50,685 bases of DNA from Gammaproteobacteria bacterium (GTDB lineage: Bacteria > Pseudomonadota > Gammaproteobacteria > Xanthomonadales > Wenzhouxiangellaceae). Both the position numbers and the translations under genes were made by a program. Location: positions 1 to 50,685 of the forward strand of contig JAHJQV010000061.1 in assembly GCA_018819105.1 (NCBI GenBank), in the 5' to 3' direction. Below are positions 1 through 8,264 of this stretch, piece by piece. How positions within the stretch are numbered: the first letter of the stretch is position 1; each line of letters opens with the position of its first letter. The notes under the pieces are model-generated. The model was not told the DNA's origin and ran no database searches. It was given only the letters and a program-made list of their open reading frames with translations.

Positions 1-17
1 CTGCGATGCCGCCAATA

Positions 18-153
18 CCCGCATCTGCGGCGTTTCGCTCGGTCACGAATCCTCAACGTACTGTCAAGTACGCCTGCGGTTCGTTCGGTCGTGAAACACC
101 ACAGCTACAGGCACTGGCAGCATCTCGCGACGTCGACTCATGAATAATGCGGG
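18..153. repeat. Structured intergenic repeat, copy 1
   Basis: This non-coding segment is bounded by CCCGCAT (18-24) and its complement ATGCGGG (147-153). Its core (about 32-97) is an imperfect palindrome, with arms starting GTTTCGCTCGGTC and ending TCGGTCGTGAAAC around a TACTGTCAAGTA centre. The same boundaries and core recur at 11163-11338, so this is a dispersed extragenic element and not unique leader DNA. Its function is unknown. Folding in RNA or acting as a small mobile repeat are both possible. Confidence 0.55.
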
Positions 154-215
154 CCAGAGGTGTTTGCAATGATCCTGTGCATCTGGCCATTGATCGCATT
201 GCCGCAGTCCGGCAA

Positions 216-244
216 TTGTTTCTGTGCGGCGAAACGGGTATAAG
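216..244 (+). promoter_or_regulatory. Putative sigma70 promoter for the first BNR gene
   Basis: TTGTTT (216-221) and TATAAG (239-244) are separated by exactly 17 bases. They lie 30 bases upstream of the chosen ATG at 275, which has its own AGGAG ribosome-binding site at 264-268. Both hexamers deviate from consensus. The assignment rests on spacing and position only. Confidence 0.45.
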
Positions 245-274
245 CTGTGCAGTACCTTGCCTCAGGAGATCACC

Positions 275-3200
275 ATGTCAGTCATTCCCGGATCAACCAG
301 ACCGTTTGCTCGCGTCTCGCGTGCAATGTCGTCGCTGCTGCGCTGCACACTGGTGCTTGCGGGTGTGCTTGCTTGCACTGCGCTGACTGCAGCAGACACT
401 GACCCGTTTGCCAGTCTGCAGTGGCGCAACATCGGTCCGGTGAACATGGGTGGTCGCGTTGCCGATGTCGAGGGCGTGCCGGGTGATCCGCGCATTGTCT
501 ATGTCGGCAGCGCCTCTGGCGGGATCTGGAAATCCACCGATGCCGGCATGACCTTTGCGCCGATCTTTGATGACCAGCCGGTGGCCTCGATTGGTGATCT
601 GGCGCTGGCACCGTCGAACCCGGATGTGATCTATGCCGGTACCGGCGAGGCCAATGTGCGCAACTCGGTTTCCATCGGCACTGGCGTTTACCGCAGCAAT
701 GATGCGGGTGCCAGCTGGAAACTGCTGGGGCTGGAACAGACCCGGCATATTTCGCGCATCGCGGTGTCGTCGCTTGACACTGATCATGTCGTAGTCGGTG
801 CACTGGGCAACATCTATGCCCCGTCCGAGCATCGTGGTGTCTATGTCAGCAGCGACGGCGGGCAGAACTGGCAGCGCACGCTGTACATTGACGAATACCA
901 CGGCGTGGCCGATCTGGACATGGATCCGCACAATCCGAACATCGTGTTCGCCGCCATGTGGCGGTTTGAGCGCAAGCCGTGGACACACCGTACCGGCAGC
1001 GAGGATGGTGGCATATTCAAATCCAGCGACGGTGGCATGACCTGGCAGCGCATCAGCAAGGGCCTGCCCGAACTGATGGGCCGGGTGGCGGTGAAGATTG
1101 CGCCGTCGAATCCGCAAGTGGTGTACGTGTTGGCCGAAAGCGATGCCGGCACCTTGTTCCGTTCTGACGATCGCGGCGCAAGCTTCGTCAAGATCAGCGA
1201 CGAGAAATCCATTGTTGCGCGCGGTCTCTATTACACCGACCTGCGCGTGGATCCGCTCGACGCCGACAAGGTCTATGCAGTCGCCAGCCTGCTACAGCAG
1301 TCCATTGATGGCGGCAAAACCTGGCAGCGGCTGGCCAGCAAGGTGCACATCGATTTTCATTCGCTGTGGCTGGACCCGCTCAATCCACAGCGCATGTGGG
1401 TGGGTGAAGACGGCGGCGTGGCCTTTTCCCACGACGGCGGTGAACACTGGACCGCACCGCGCACGCTGCCGCTGGCGCAGTTCTATCAGATTTTTGTCGA
1501 TGACGGCGCCGGTCCGTTTTATCGCACCGGTGGTGGTTTGCAGGACAATGGCACCTGGATTGGTCCGGCCGCCACCCGCGAGCGTGCCGGCATTTACACC
1601 GATGACTGGCACATGTTCAGTTTCGGCGATGCCTACTGGGTGGTGCCGCATCCCGAAGATGACAACGTTTTCATCAGCGAAGCCCAGGGCGGTGCGATCT
1701 ACAAGACCAACCTGGCCAGTCGTCAGCAGCTGGATATCAATCCGCAGACCGAACGCAACGACGGTGGTCCGGTCGAGGCACTGGAGTATCGCTTTAACTG
1801 GAACGCGCCGATCATCCAGTCACCGCACGATCCGATGACAGTTTATTTCGGCAGCAACGTGGTGTTCAAGAGCAGCGATTTCGGCGACAGCTGGCAACAG
1901 ATCAGCCCGGATCTGACCACCAACGATCCGGCCAAGCAGGGTGAGGCCGGTGGCCCGGCCTGGTATGAGAACACTGTGGCCGAATGGCATACCACTCTGA
2001 TCTCGCTGGCCGAATCGCCACACAGCGCCGGGCTGCTGTGGGCCGGCAGTGATGATGGCCTGCTGCATGTCAGTCGCAATGCCGGCGACGAATGGAAGCA
2101 GGTAGCCAGGCCGTCCGGTGTGCCCGAGTTTTCCCCGGTCTCGCACGTGGAGCCATCGCGGGCGGCGGCCGAGCGCATTTACGTCAGCTACGACCGCCAC
2201 ATGTTCGACGACAACCGTCCGCACATTTTCCGCAGCGACAATCTGGGTCAACGCTGGCAGCGCATCACCGACGGCTTGCCGGACAATGCCTGGGTGTGGG
2301 TGGTGCGGGAAGATCCGCGCAATCCAGATGTGCTCTACGCCGGCACCGAATTCGGCCTGTTTGTCTCGCACGATCGCGGCGACAGCTGGCAGGAGCTGGA
2401 TCTGGGTAATCTGCCCACGGTGGCGGTGCATGACATCGTGCTGCATCCGCGCCGCAACGATCTGCTTATCGGCACCCATGGTCGCGCCATCTGGGTGCTC
2501 GACGATGCCACGCCGATTCAGCAATACCGCGCGGACAATGATGAACCCAGGCTGTATCCACCGCGTACCGCCTGGCGCCACGCACGCAGCTTCACCCGCT
2601 ATGGCATCAGCGATGCCCGCTGGGTGGCGGACAATCCTCCCTATGGCGCCATCATCGACTACCACCTGGCGGAAGTGCCGGCGGATTCTGCTGAACAAGA
2701 CACCGATGTGCAGGAAAAGGATTGGCTGCGGCTGGAAATCGTCGCTGCCGATGGCACGGTGATTCGAACCATCAAGGATGTGCCGGCCAAAGTCGGCAAC
2801 AATCGCGTGAGCTGGGATCTGCGTATGGACCCGCCGACCTATCGCAGCGATGAACAGGAGCCGGCGCTGTTCGGCGGCCCCACCGAGGGTGCCGAAGTGC
2901 TCCCGGGTAGCTACACGGTGCGGCTGACGGTCAACGACCAGGTCTTGCAGCAGCCCATCGAGGTGCGCGTGGACCCGGCCCTGAAGGCCGGCATGGACGG
3001 GCTGCAGGCGGAATTTGCCGCGGTCAACGAGATCAACGGCATGCTGTCACAGCTTAATCGACGGCTGCGCCTGCTCGATGGCATCAAACTGCAATTTGAC
3101 CATCGCCGTGAGGAACTCAAGCAACTGGGGGTCGAACTGACTGAGGCCGATCAGCAGCAGCTGGACGATTTTGCGGCAGCGCTGAAACAGCAGTTTGCCC

Positions 3201-3466
3201 TGCTCACACGCGATGCCGACAAGCCACGCTGGGCCGCCGGGCCGGAGCTGGTGGAGCACCTGGAGAGCCTCAGCGGCGAGCTGGGCAGTCGTTTTCAGGC
3301 CCCGGCACCGCAGCAGCTGGCTTTTTTGCAGTCGCTGCAGAATCAGCATCAGACAGCGAGTGAGCAGTTGGATCGGTTCTTTTCGGAGCGCCTGGACAAC
3401 ATCAACAGCGAACTGGAAAATCTGGGCGTGGCGCCATTGAGCAAGACACTGGCAGCGGCGCAATGA
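275..3466 (+). CDS. Exported BNR/VPS10-like beta-propeller protein
   Basis: A 1063-residue protein of the WD40/YVTN/BNR-like (sortilin/VPS10-like) family. The N-terminus has a basic stretch then a hydrophobic segment ending near ALTAADTD, read as a signal peptide. At least ten Asp-box motifs of the S-x-D-x-G-x-x-W type follow (for example KSTDAGMTF, VSSDGGQNW, KSSDGGMTW, RSDDRGASF, KSSDFGDSW, VSHDRGDSW), consistent with two propellers over about residues 30-780. The C-terminal third has a beta-rich domain and a Gln/Leu-rich helical tail. ATG 275 is chosen over the upstream in-frame ATG 224 because AGGAG sits 6 bases before it. Members are often annotated as glycosyl hydrolases, but I see no catalytic signature, so a binding role in the periplasm or outside the cell is more likely. 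A paralog lies at 45756-49058. Confidence 0.85.
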   Translation: MSVIPGSTRPFARVSRAMSSLLRCTLVLAGVLACTALTAADTDPFASLQWRNIGPVNMGGRVADVEGVPGDPRIVYVGSASGGIWKSTDAGMTFAPIFDDQPVASIGDLALAPSNPDVIYAGTGEANVRNSVSIGTGVYRSNDAGASWKLLGLEQTRHISRIAVSSLDTDHVVVGALGNIYAPSEHRGVYVSSDGGQNWQRTLYIDEYHGVADLDMDPHNPNIVFAAMWRFERKPWTHRTGSEDGGIFKSSDGGMTWQRISKGLPELMGRVAVKIAPSNPQVVYVLAESDAGTLFRSDDRGASFVKISDEKSIVARGLYYTDLRVDPLDADKVYAVASLLQQSIDGGKTWQRLASKVHIDFHSLWLDPLNPQRMWVGEDGGVAFSHDGGEHWTAPRTLPLAQFYQIFVDDGAGPFYRTGGGLQDNGTWIGPAATRERAGIYTDDWHMFSFGDAYWVVPHPEDDNVFISEAQGGAIYKTNLASRQQLDINPQTERNDGGPVEALEYRFNWNAPIIQSPHDPMTVYFGSNVVFKSSDFGDSWQQISPDLTTNDPAKQGEAGGPAWYENTVAEWHTTLISLAESPHSAGLLWAGSDDGLLHVSRNAGDEWKQVARPSGVPEFSPVSHVEPSRAAAERIYVSYDRHMFDDNRPHIFRSDNLGQRWQRITDGLPDNAWVWVVREDPRNPDVLYAGTEFGLFVSHDRGDSWQELDLGNLPTVAVHDIVLHPRRNDLLIGTHGRAIWVLDDATPIQQYRADNDEPRLYPPRTAWRHARSFTRYGISDARWVADNPPYGAIIDYHLAEVPADSAEQDTDVQEKDWLRLEIVAADGTVIRTIKDVPAKVGNNRVSWDLRMDPPTYRSDEQEPALFGGPTEGAEVLPGSYTVRLTVNDQVLQQPIEVRVDPALKAGMDGLQAEFAAVNEINGMLSQLNRRLRLLDGIKLQFDHRREELKQLGVELTEADQQQLDDFAAALKQQFALLTRDADKPRWAAGPELVEHLESLSGELGSRFQAPAPQQLAFLQSLQNQHQTASEQLDRFFSERLDNINSELENLGVAPLSKTLAAAQ

Positions 3467-3487
3467 CCGCATTGCGCTGGGCATGAT

Positions 3488-3760
3488 GCTAGTATACCCC
3501 GCCGGAAATACTGTGACATTCAGAGCGCGTCCTGAGGCTGCAGTACAAGGCGTAATCCGTAGTGAATGGCAAGCCCTTGACAAGGATTGCAACGCCGTAA
3601 TGCAGCCTCAGGGGCGCTCCCGCAGGGCGAGCCGGAAAGCACTCATCCGCTGTGTTATGGCTCTTGGCCATGGAATGGCCAAGACCTGCGAGCCATGCCT
3701 TGCGGCTAAGCGCTTTCCGACTCGCTGAACGTTACAGTATTTCCGGCGGGGTACACTAGC
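3488..3760. mobile_element. MITE-like element with 36-bp terminal inverted repeats
   Basis: The two ends (3488-3523 and 3725-3760) are inverted repeats of each other with 33 of 36 positions matching; the outer end reads GCTAGTRTACCCCGCCGGAA. The outermost CTAG is palindromic and could be a 4-bp target duplication. Inside are two further long hairpins. One is at 3523-3619 (arms GAGCGC...GCGCTC containing CTGAGGCTGCA/TGCAGCCTCAG). The other is at 3627-3725 (arms GCGAGCCGGAAAGC/GCTTTCCGACTCGC) and encloses the perfect stem CTTGGCCAT/ATGGCCAAG. No transposase is encoded. The 81-codon ORF across it is made mostly of inverted-repeat sequence and is not called. It lies downstream of the BNR gene and may end its transcript. 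Confidence 0.7.
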
Positions 3761-3805
3761 CGGGTCTGATTATCGGGCCCGGCCTCGGTGGGATGGCTGA
3801 GCCGT

Positions 3806-4249
3806 TCAGCGCGGCCTGCTGATCAGACTTCTGCAGAATAGCCCCAGTGCTGCCAACAACAACACAAGTCCAGTCGTGATCAACCATATGCTGTCACGAA
3901 AGCGGCAGGCCAATCTGCGCTCGCGCTGAGTCACTTCAGCTACCTGTTGTTGAAACTCATCGATGTCATCAATCCAGCTCTGATCCAGAAAACCATATAC
4001 TAATTCCATGCGCCCGCCGCGAATGCGCAGGGTTTGCTCGCCAGGACGGCTTGGGTGCGGCACCACATCCACGCTTGCTATGCCAGCATAAGGCATCTCG
4101 TTGCGGTGCCAGTAGCGATGAGAGAACTGAATCTGCCACATGGCTTGCTCTGTTCCGACAAAGCACAGTGACGTGCCTGGCTGCAGCCAGCCGTAGCCAG
4201 CAACCACAAGACCCAAAAACGCCAGGATGTAGTAAGCTGGTATTCTCAT
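3806..4249 (-). CDS. Small two-TM membrane protein of unknown function
   Basis: A 147-residue protein I do not recognise. It has a hydrophobic N-terminal segment (IPAYYILAFLGLVVAGYGW), a soluble middle with a beta-rich stretch and an acidic WIDDIDEFQQQV helix, and a second membrane segment (WLITTGLVLLLAALGLF) near the C-terminus. The loop between them would lie on one side of the inner membrane. ATG 4249 is chosen because AGGA lies just upstream on the minus strand and the hydrophobic segment starts there; longer in-frame reading to 4798 runs antisense into the next gene and is not credible. It is transcribed divergently from the CRTAC1-like gene at 4280, with only 30 bases between them. Confidence 0.65.
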   Translation of the reverse strand: MRIPAYYILAFLGLVVAGYGWLQPGTSLCFVGTEQAMWQIQFSHRYWHRNEMPYAGIASVDVVPHPSRPGEQTLRIRGGRMELVYGFLDQSWIDDIDEFQQQVAEVTQRERRLACRFRDSIWLITTGLVLLLAALGLFCRSLISRPR

Positions 4250-4279
4250 TTTGTTCCTGATGCTGCCTTTGTTGCCAAC

Positions 4280-5824
4280 ATGATATCTGCCATCAATCGA
4301 CTGATGATTGCAATGATTGCGGGCGCAGGGGGCATTGTCCATGCTTCGGTTCAGTTTGTCGATGTCACGGATCAGTTGGGGTTGAGTTTGCCGCATGTGG
4401 CGAGTTACCTGATCACAGGTCAGGCATTCGCTGACATCAATCGCGATGGCTGGCCGGATATTGTCGTCACCAGCAGCGATGGCAACAATGCCATCTGGCT
4501 GAATCAGCACGGGCAATCGTTTACCAGGGCGAGTTTTTCCGCCGACATTGCTGTGCCGGGGCATGCCTGCGGCGGTCTGGCCATTGCCGATTATGACAAT
4601 GACGGGTGGCCGGACATCTACATGACCGGCAATGGTGGTAATTTTCTGTTTCGAAATGTGAACGGGCAGGCGATGGTCAACGTCACCGCCCTCGTGGGTG
4701 TCGCGCATGGCGGCCGAGATGAGTCTGCAGCCTGGGGTGATTTCAACCTGGATGGCTGGCTGGATTTGATCGTGGTCGGTTTCAGCCTGGCGGATCATCC
4801 CGATCCGGATGCTGCGGTCAATCTGGACGCGCTTTATTTCAGTCTGGGGCCGGATGCGCAGGGGCAGGTAACGTTTGCCGACGTCTCAACACTGTTGGGC
4901 AGCCAGCAGCGGGCAGGGCCGGGATTTGCAGTGGGTGTGTTTGATCTGGATCAGGATGGTGACCAGGACATCTATGTGGTCAACGACAAACTCTATGGCA
5001 ATACCATGTGGCGCAATGACGGTGCCGGCTGTGGCGGCTGGTGCTTTAGCGATGTTGCGGCCGCTACCCAGACCCTGCGTCCGGCGTTTTCAATGGGGCT
5101 TGCCATTGGCGACATTGACAATGATCTGGATGATGACCTGCTCTATTCGAGTATCAATGAGCAGGTTCTGTTGCGGTCGCAACTCAGCCAGGGCGAACTG
5201 AGCTACAGCGACATTTCTGCCGCTGCCGGAGTGTCGGTTGATGCTGTCGGCTGGTCTACCCTGCTGTTTGATGTCGACAACGATGGCTGGCTGGATGCCT
5301 GGATCGGCACCTACAACAGTCAGCCGCAGAGTTCGGATCGGCTTTACCTGAACCAACGCAACGGCACATTTCTGGACATTTCACAGACCTCCGGCGTCAC
5401 AGATCCAAGGCCTACCATCGGTGCAGCCAGCGGCGATTTCAATCGGGATGGGCAACTTGACCTGCTGATCGGTGATCATGGCAATGGTTACCGTTTACTT
5501 GAGAACACCAGCAATGCGGCCAACCGCTGGTTGCAGCTGCGACTTCTGGCACCTTATTCCGACAATCGGGATGCCATCGGAGCTGTGGTCACCGTGACCC
5601 GCGGCTCCGGCGTGCAATCCAGGCATCGGCTGTTCTCCGGTGATGCCATCGGCTCGGGCTCCGAGCGGCTTGTGCATGTTGGGCTGGGTGCAGAGGATGC
5701 GGTGGAACTGGAGGTCCTGTGGCCTGACGGCAGTCTATGGCACATCGACAATCCACCCGGCAATCAGCGGCTCACACTGATACATCCGGACGACGAGCTG
5801 CAGCAAAGCGACGGTTTTGAGTGA
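4280..5824 (+). CDS. Exported FG-GAP/VCBS protein, CRTAC1/ASPIC-UnbV family
   Basis: A 514-residue protein with a short N-terminal signal-like segment (LMIAMIAGAGGIVHA). It has about seven calcium-loop motifs of the D-x-N-x-D-G-x-x-D type spaced through the chain: DINRDGWPD, DYDNDGWPD, DFNLDGWLD, DLDQDGDQD, DIDNDLDDD, DVDNDGWLD and DFNRDGQLD. This predicts an integrin-alpha-like seven-bladed propeller. The C-terminal 100 residues (NRWLQLRLL..., GAVVTVTRGSG, VELEVLWPDGS) match the ASPIC/UnbV domain that follows such propellers in CRTAC1-like proteins. A binding or adhesion role outside the cytoplasm is likely; no enzyme activity is implied. No strong ribosome-binding site precedes 4280, and in-frame ATGs a few codons later are alternatives. 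Confidence 0.82.
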   Translation: MISAINRLMIAMIAGAGGIVHASVQFVDVTDQLGLSLPHVASYLITGQAFADINRDGWPDIVVTSSDGNNAIWLNQHGQSFTRASFSADIAVPGHACGGLAIADYDNDGWPDIYMTGNGGNFLFRNVNGQAMVNVTALVGVAHGGRDESAAWGDFNLDGWLDLIVVGFSLADHPDPDAAVNLDALYFSLGPDAQGQVTFADVSTLLGSQQRAGPGFAVGVFDLDQDGDQDIYVVNDKLYGNTMWRNDGAGCGGWCFSDVAAATQTLRPAFSMGLAIGDIDNDLDDDLLYSSINEQVLLRSQLSQGELSYSDISAAAGVSVDAVGWSTLLFDVDNDGWLDAWIGTYNSQPQSSDRLYLNQRNGTFLDISQTSGVTDPRPTIGAASGDFNRDGQLDLLIGDHGNGYRLLENTSNAANRWLQLRLLAPYSDNRDAIGAVVTVTRGSGVQSRHRLFSGDAIGSGSERLVHVGLGAEDAVELEVLWPDGSLWHIDNPPGNQRLTLIHPDDELQQSDGFE

Positions 5825-5864
5825 ATAATCTCTGCTGCTGGTGCGGGCTTCTGGTGTTACTGAC

Positions 5865-5893
5865 TTGACCGCAGGCCCGACAACAGCTATTTT
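5865..5893 (+). promoter_or_regulatory. Putative sigma70 promoter for the IPTL-CTERM gene
   Basis: TTGACC (5865-5870) and TATTTT (5888-5893) have 17-base spacing and lie 31 bases before the ATG at 5925. The -35 is close to consensus and the -10 is moderate. The position suggests the gene is transcribed separately from the CRTAC1-like gene upstream. Confidence 0.5.
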
Positions 5894-5924
5894 AGATGCA
5901 ATCCTAAACCTGAGAACCACCGCT

Positions 5925-6704
5925 ATGAAACTTAGAAATACACTGCTGTTGCTGCTCTGCCTTGTGCTGGTCAGCCCGGCAATGGCGCAGATCGGAGCCC
6001 GTCCCGGCAGTCAGTCGGACAATACCCCGCCGCAACAGCCGCTGGGTACGACGGATGAAGGCTTTGAGGACATCGCCGCGCTGCTGGCTGGTGGCTGGGA
6101 GTCAATCAACACATCCGATGCGATTGGAACAGTGCCAGACTGGTTCCAGCCGGACGGCACCGTGTTCGAAGCACAGGCCGGACCGATCGACTCTTATGCT
6201 GCGGCCAATTTCAACTCCACTGCTGGTTCGCAGATCAGCAACTGGTTGCTGGTGCCGGACGTGGGCTTTCTCGAATCAGCCACCTTCTGGACCAGAACCG
6301 TCACTGCAAACACCTTCCCGGATCGCATGCAGGTTCGCTTCAGCAGCGTCGGCGGCAGCAATGTCGGTACCGATGTGAACACCGTCGGTGATTACACCGA
6401 TCTCCTGGTCGACATCAACGACACGCTCGCTGCAGGCGGCTATCCGGATGTCTGGACTGAGTTCACCGTCAATCCAGGTGCAGCAGGCCGTCTGGCGTTC
6501 CGTTATTTTGTGCCAACCGACGCTGGGCCTGTCGGCAACAACTCGAACTTCATCGGTGTCGACACCTTGAGTTTCGTCATTGGCGAACCTGATGTGTTGC
6601 CGCCACCGCCAGCTGTTCCAACCCTGGGCTGGTTTGGTCTGACCGCGCTGGCGCTGCTGCTGATCATCGGCACCGTGGTCATGCGTCGTCGTCAGGAAGG
6701 CTGA
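5925..6704 (+). CDS. Choice-of-anchor J protein with IPTL-CTERM sorting tail
   Basis: A 259-residue exported protein. Residues 1-22 form a clear signal peptide (KLRNTLLLLLCLVLVSPAMA, cleavage after AMA). The body (GFEDIAALLAGGWESIN..., NWLLVPDVGF, FRYFVPTDAG) resembles the choice-of-anchor J beta-sandwich seen in surface-attached proteins. The C-terminus has VPTLGWFG, a hydrophobic helix and an RRR cluster, the layout of an IPTL-CTERM sorting signal. In that system the tail is recognised by an exosortase-type enzyme; none is encoded in this window. ATG 5925 is chosen because it starts the signal peptide; longer in-frame reading from 5841 would bury it. A terminator follows directly. Confidence 0.8.
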   Translation: MKLRNTLLLLLCLVLVSPAMAQIGARPGSQSDNTPPQQPLGTTDEGFEDIAALLAGGWESINTSDAIGTVPDWFQPDGTVFEAQAGPIDSYAAANFNSTAGSQISNWLLVPDVGFLESATFWTRTVTANTFPDRMQVRFSSVGGSNVGTDVNTVGDYTDLLVDINDTLAAGGYPDVWTEFTVNPGAAGRLAFRYFVPTDAGPVGNNSNFIGVDTLSFVIGEPDVLPPPPAVPTLGWFGLTALALLLIIGTVVMRRRQEG

Positions 6705-6740
6705 ACAACAGCCACTGCTGAACGATCCGCAGGCAATAAC

Positions 6741-6770
6741 AAAAGGCCGCCGTCGAGGCGGCCTTTTTTT
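6741..6770 (+). terminator. Bidirectional rho-independent terminator
   Basis: The stem AAGGCCGCC/GGCGGCCTT has a GTCGA loop, flanked by an A run on the left and seven Ts on the right. It lies between the convergent IPTL-CTERM gene (+) and the DUF3429 gene (-) and can serve both. Confidence 0.9.
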
Positions 6771-6795
6771 ATGCTTTTGAACTGGGGTTGCGGGC

Positions 6796-7242
6796 TTACC
6801 AGGTTCGAATCGCCAGCCAGGCCAGCAGGTGTGTCAGCAGCACCAGTGTGCTCAATTGCCAGCGCAATGCGCGCAACCATTGCGGCATGCCGGCGGCAGG
6901 ACGCCAGTGATCCAGCGCGCCGATGGCAGCAAAGCCTGCTGCCAGCAACAGCACCTGCCAGGCCGGGCGCGGCAGCAGTACCGCCATCACGGCGATCAGG
7001 CTGGGCATGACCGCGAGCACATAGTCGCCAGCCGTGGCGGCGGCATGGCGTGCCGCCAGACCCCAGCGGATGCCGCCCAGAAATGACAGGATGACTGCGC
7101 TGTAGACAATGAAGACTTGCAGGGCTAAACCGTTGAACAAAGGCCAAGCGGTGTGCAGGTTGATGGCGCTGGCGGCAAACGGGAAGACCCCGGCGAAGCC
7201 AATCCAGCGTGCTGCAGCCGGCATGGACTGATGTGCTTGCAT
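6796..7242 (-). CDS. DUF3429 family integral membrane protein
   Basis: A 148-residue protein with five probable membrane segments. The stretch FIVYSAVILSFLGGIRWG is typical of DUF3429, and hydrophobic segments fill most of the chain. Function is unknown for the family. ATG 7242 is preferred because GGGAG lies 9 bases before it and the protein then starts at the usual place; the reading frame continues upstream to 7371 but into the divergent transporter gene. The two genes are head-to-head with 71 bases between them, so their promoters must be intermingled. Confidence 0.75.
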   Translation of the reverse strand: MQAHQSMPAAARWIGFAGVFPFAASAINLHTAWPLFNGLALQVFIVYSAVILSFLGGIRWGLAARHAAATAGDYVLAVMPSLIAVMAVLLPRPAWQVLLLAAGFAAIGALDHWRPAAGMPQWLRALRWQLSTLVLLTHLLAWLAIRTW

Positions 7243-7313
7243 GATTGAATCTCCCGGATAGTCTGCGCAGGTGTCCCTGCAATTGGTAGACTGTAGCAAA
7301 TTGGATTTCATCA

Positions 7314-8264
7314 TTGTGGATTGCTGCCTTGCTGCGTTATGCCCTGGAAAGACTGCTGACGGCGATACCAACGCTATTGTTGTTGATTACGCTGGCATTT
7401 TTCCTCATTCGACTGGCCCCGGGCGGACCGTTTGATGCCGAGCGGGCATTGAGTCCGGAGATCGAGCAGAACCTGAATCAGCTGTATCATCTGGATGAGC
7501 CATTGCCACTGCAGTATTTCCGCTATCTGGGGCAGATTCTGCGGCTGGATTTCGGTCCATCCTTCCAGTATCGCGACTGGACCGTGAATCAGCTCATTGC
7601 GCAGGGTTTCCCGGTATCGCTGACCATCGGTGGGCTTGCTCTGCTGCTCGGTCTGCTTGCCGGCGTGCTGATCGGCATGCTGGCCGCATTGCGGCAAAAC
7701 CATTGGCTGGACTATCTGCTCATGTCGCTGGCCATGGCGGGCCTGTCCATTCCGGCCTTTGTGCTGGCGCCCATTCTGGTGCTGCTGTTTGCCGTGCATT
7801 TTGGCTGGCTGCCTGCCGGTGGCTGGGAATGGCGGCTGCAGTACATGCTGTTGCCGATCCTGACCCTGGCCATGCCGCTGGTGGCATACGTCGCACGTCT
7901 GACCCGCGCCAGCATGATCGAAGTGATGCGTACCGGATTCATCCGCACCGCCCGGGCCAAAGGCCTGCCGCTGCATCAGATCGTATTGCGGCATGCCTGG
8001 AAACCGGCGCTGTTGCCGGTGGTGTCGTATCTTGGTCCGGCTGCGGCTGCGGTGATCACCGGTTCGGTGGTGATAGAGAAAATCTTTACCATCCCCGGCC
8101 TGGGTACATATTTTGTCCAGGGCGCGCTGAACCGCGATTACACGCTGGTGCTGGGTGTGGTGATTTTCTACGGCATGCTGATCATCCTGTTCAATCTGCT
8201 GGTTGATCTGCTGTATGCCTGGATGGATCCGCAGATCCACCTGGACAGCCGGGAGGGTTACTGA
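7314..8264 (+). CDS. Oligopeptide-type ABC transporter permease, OppB/DppB type
   Basis: A 316-residue inner-membrane permease of the peptide/nickel importer class. It has an N-terminal membrane helix (LLTAIPTLLLLITLAFFLI) followed by RLAPGGPFD, the signature seen near the start of OppB/DppB. About five more helices follow, along with the cytoplasmic EAA-type loop (FIRTARAKGLPLHQIVLRHAWKPAL reads as the coupling helix that docks on the ATPases). Its start is TTG 7314, with another in-frame TTG at 7329; neither has a strong ribosome-binding site. Its stop overlaps the next ATG (TGATG), which indicates translational coupling. No periplasmic substrate-binding protein is encoded next to it, so the substrate cannot be named. 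Confidence 0.88.
   Translation: MWIAALLRYALERLLTAIPTLLLLITLAFFLIRLAPGGPFDAERALSPEIEQNLNQLYHLDEPLPLQYFRYLGQILRLDFGPSFQYRDWTVNQLIAQGFPVSLTIGGLALLLGLLAGVLIGMLAALRQNHWLDYLLMSLAMAGLSIPAFVLAPILVLLFAVHFGWLPAGGWEWRLQYMLLPILTLAMPLVAYVARLTRASMIEVMRTGFIRTARAKGLPLHQIVLRHAWKPALLPVVSYLGPAAAAVITGSVVIEKIFTIPGLGTYFVQGALNRDYTLVLGVVIFYGMLIILFNLLVDLLYAWMDPQIHLDSREGY

Noticed and set aside
60-105. Possible parS half-sites (TCGTGAAAC) near the window start and at 11270-11282
   Set aside because: Only half of the parS palindrome is present in each, and both belong to the repeat family. No TTTCACGTGAAA core was found in the window.
3483-3728. 81-codon ORF inside the inverted-repeat element
   Set aside because: It is composed almost completely of the terminal and internal palindromes, so the open frame is a by-product of repeat sequence. 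No family resemblance or ribosome-binding site.
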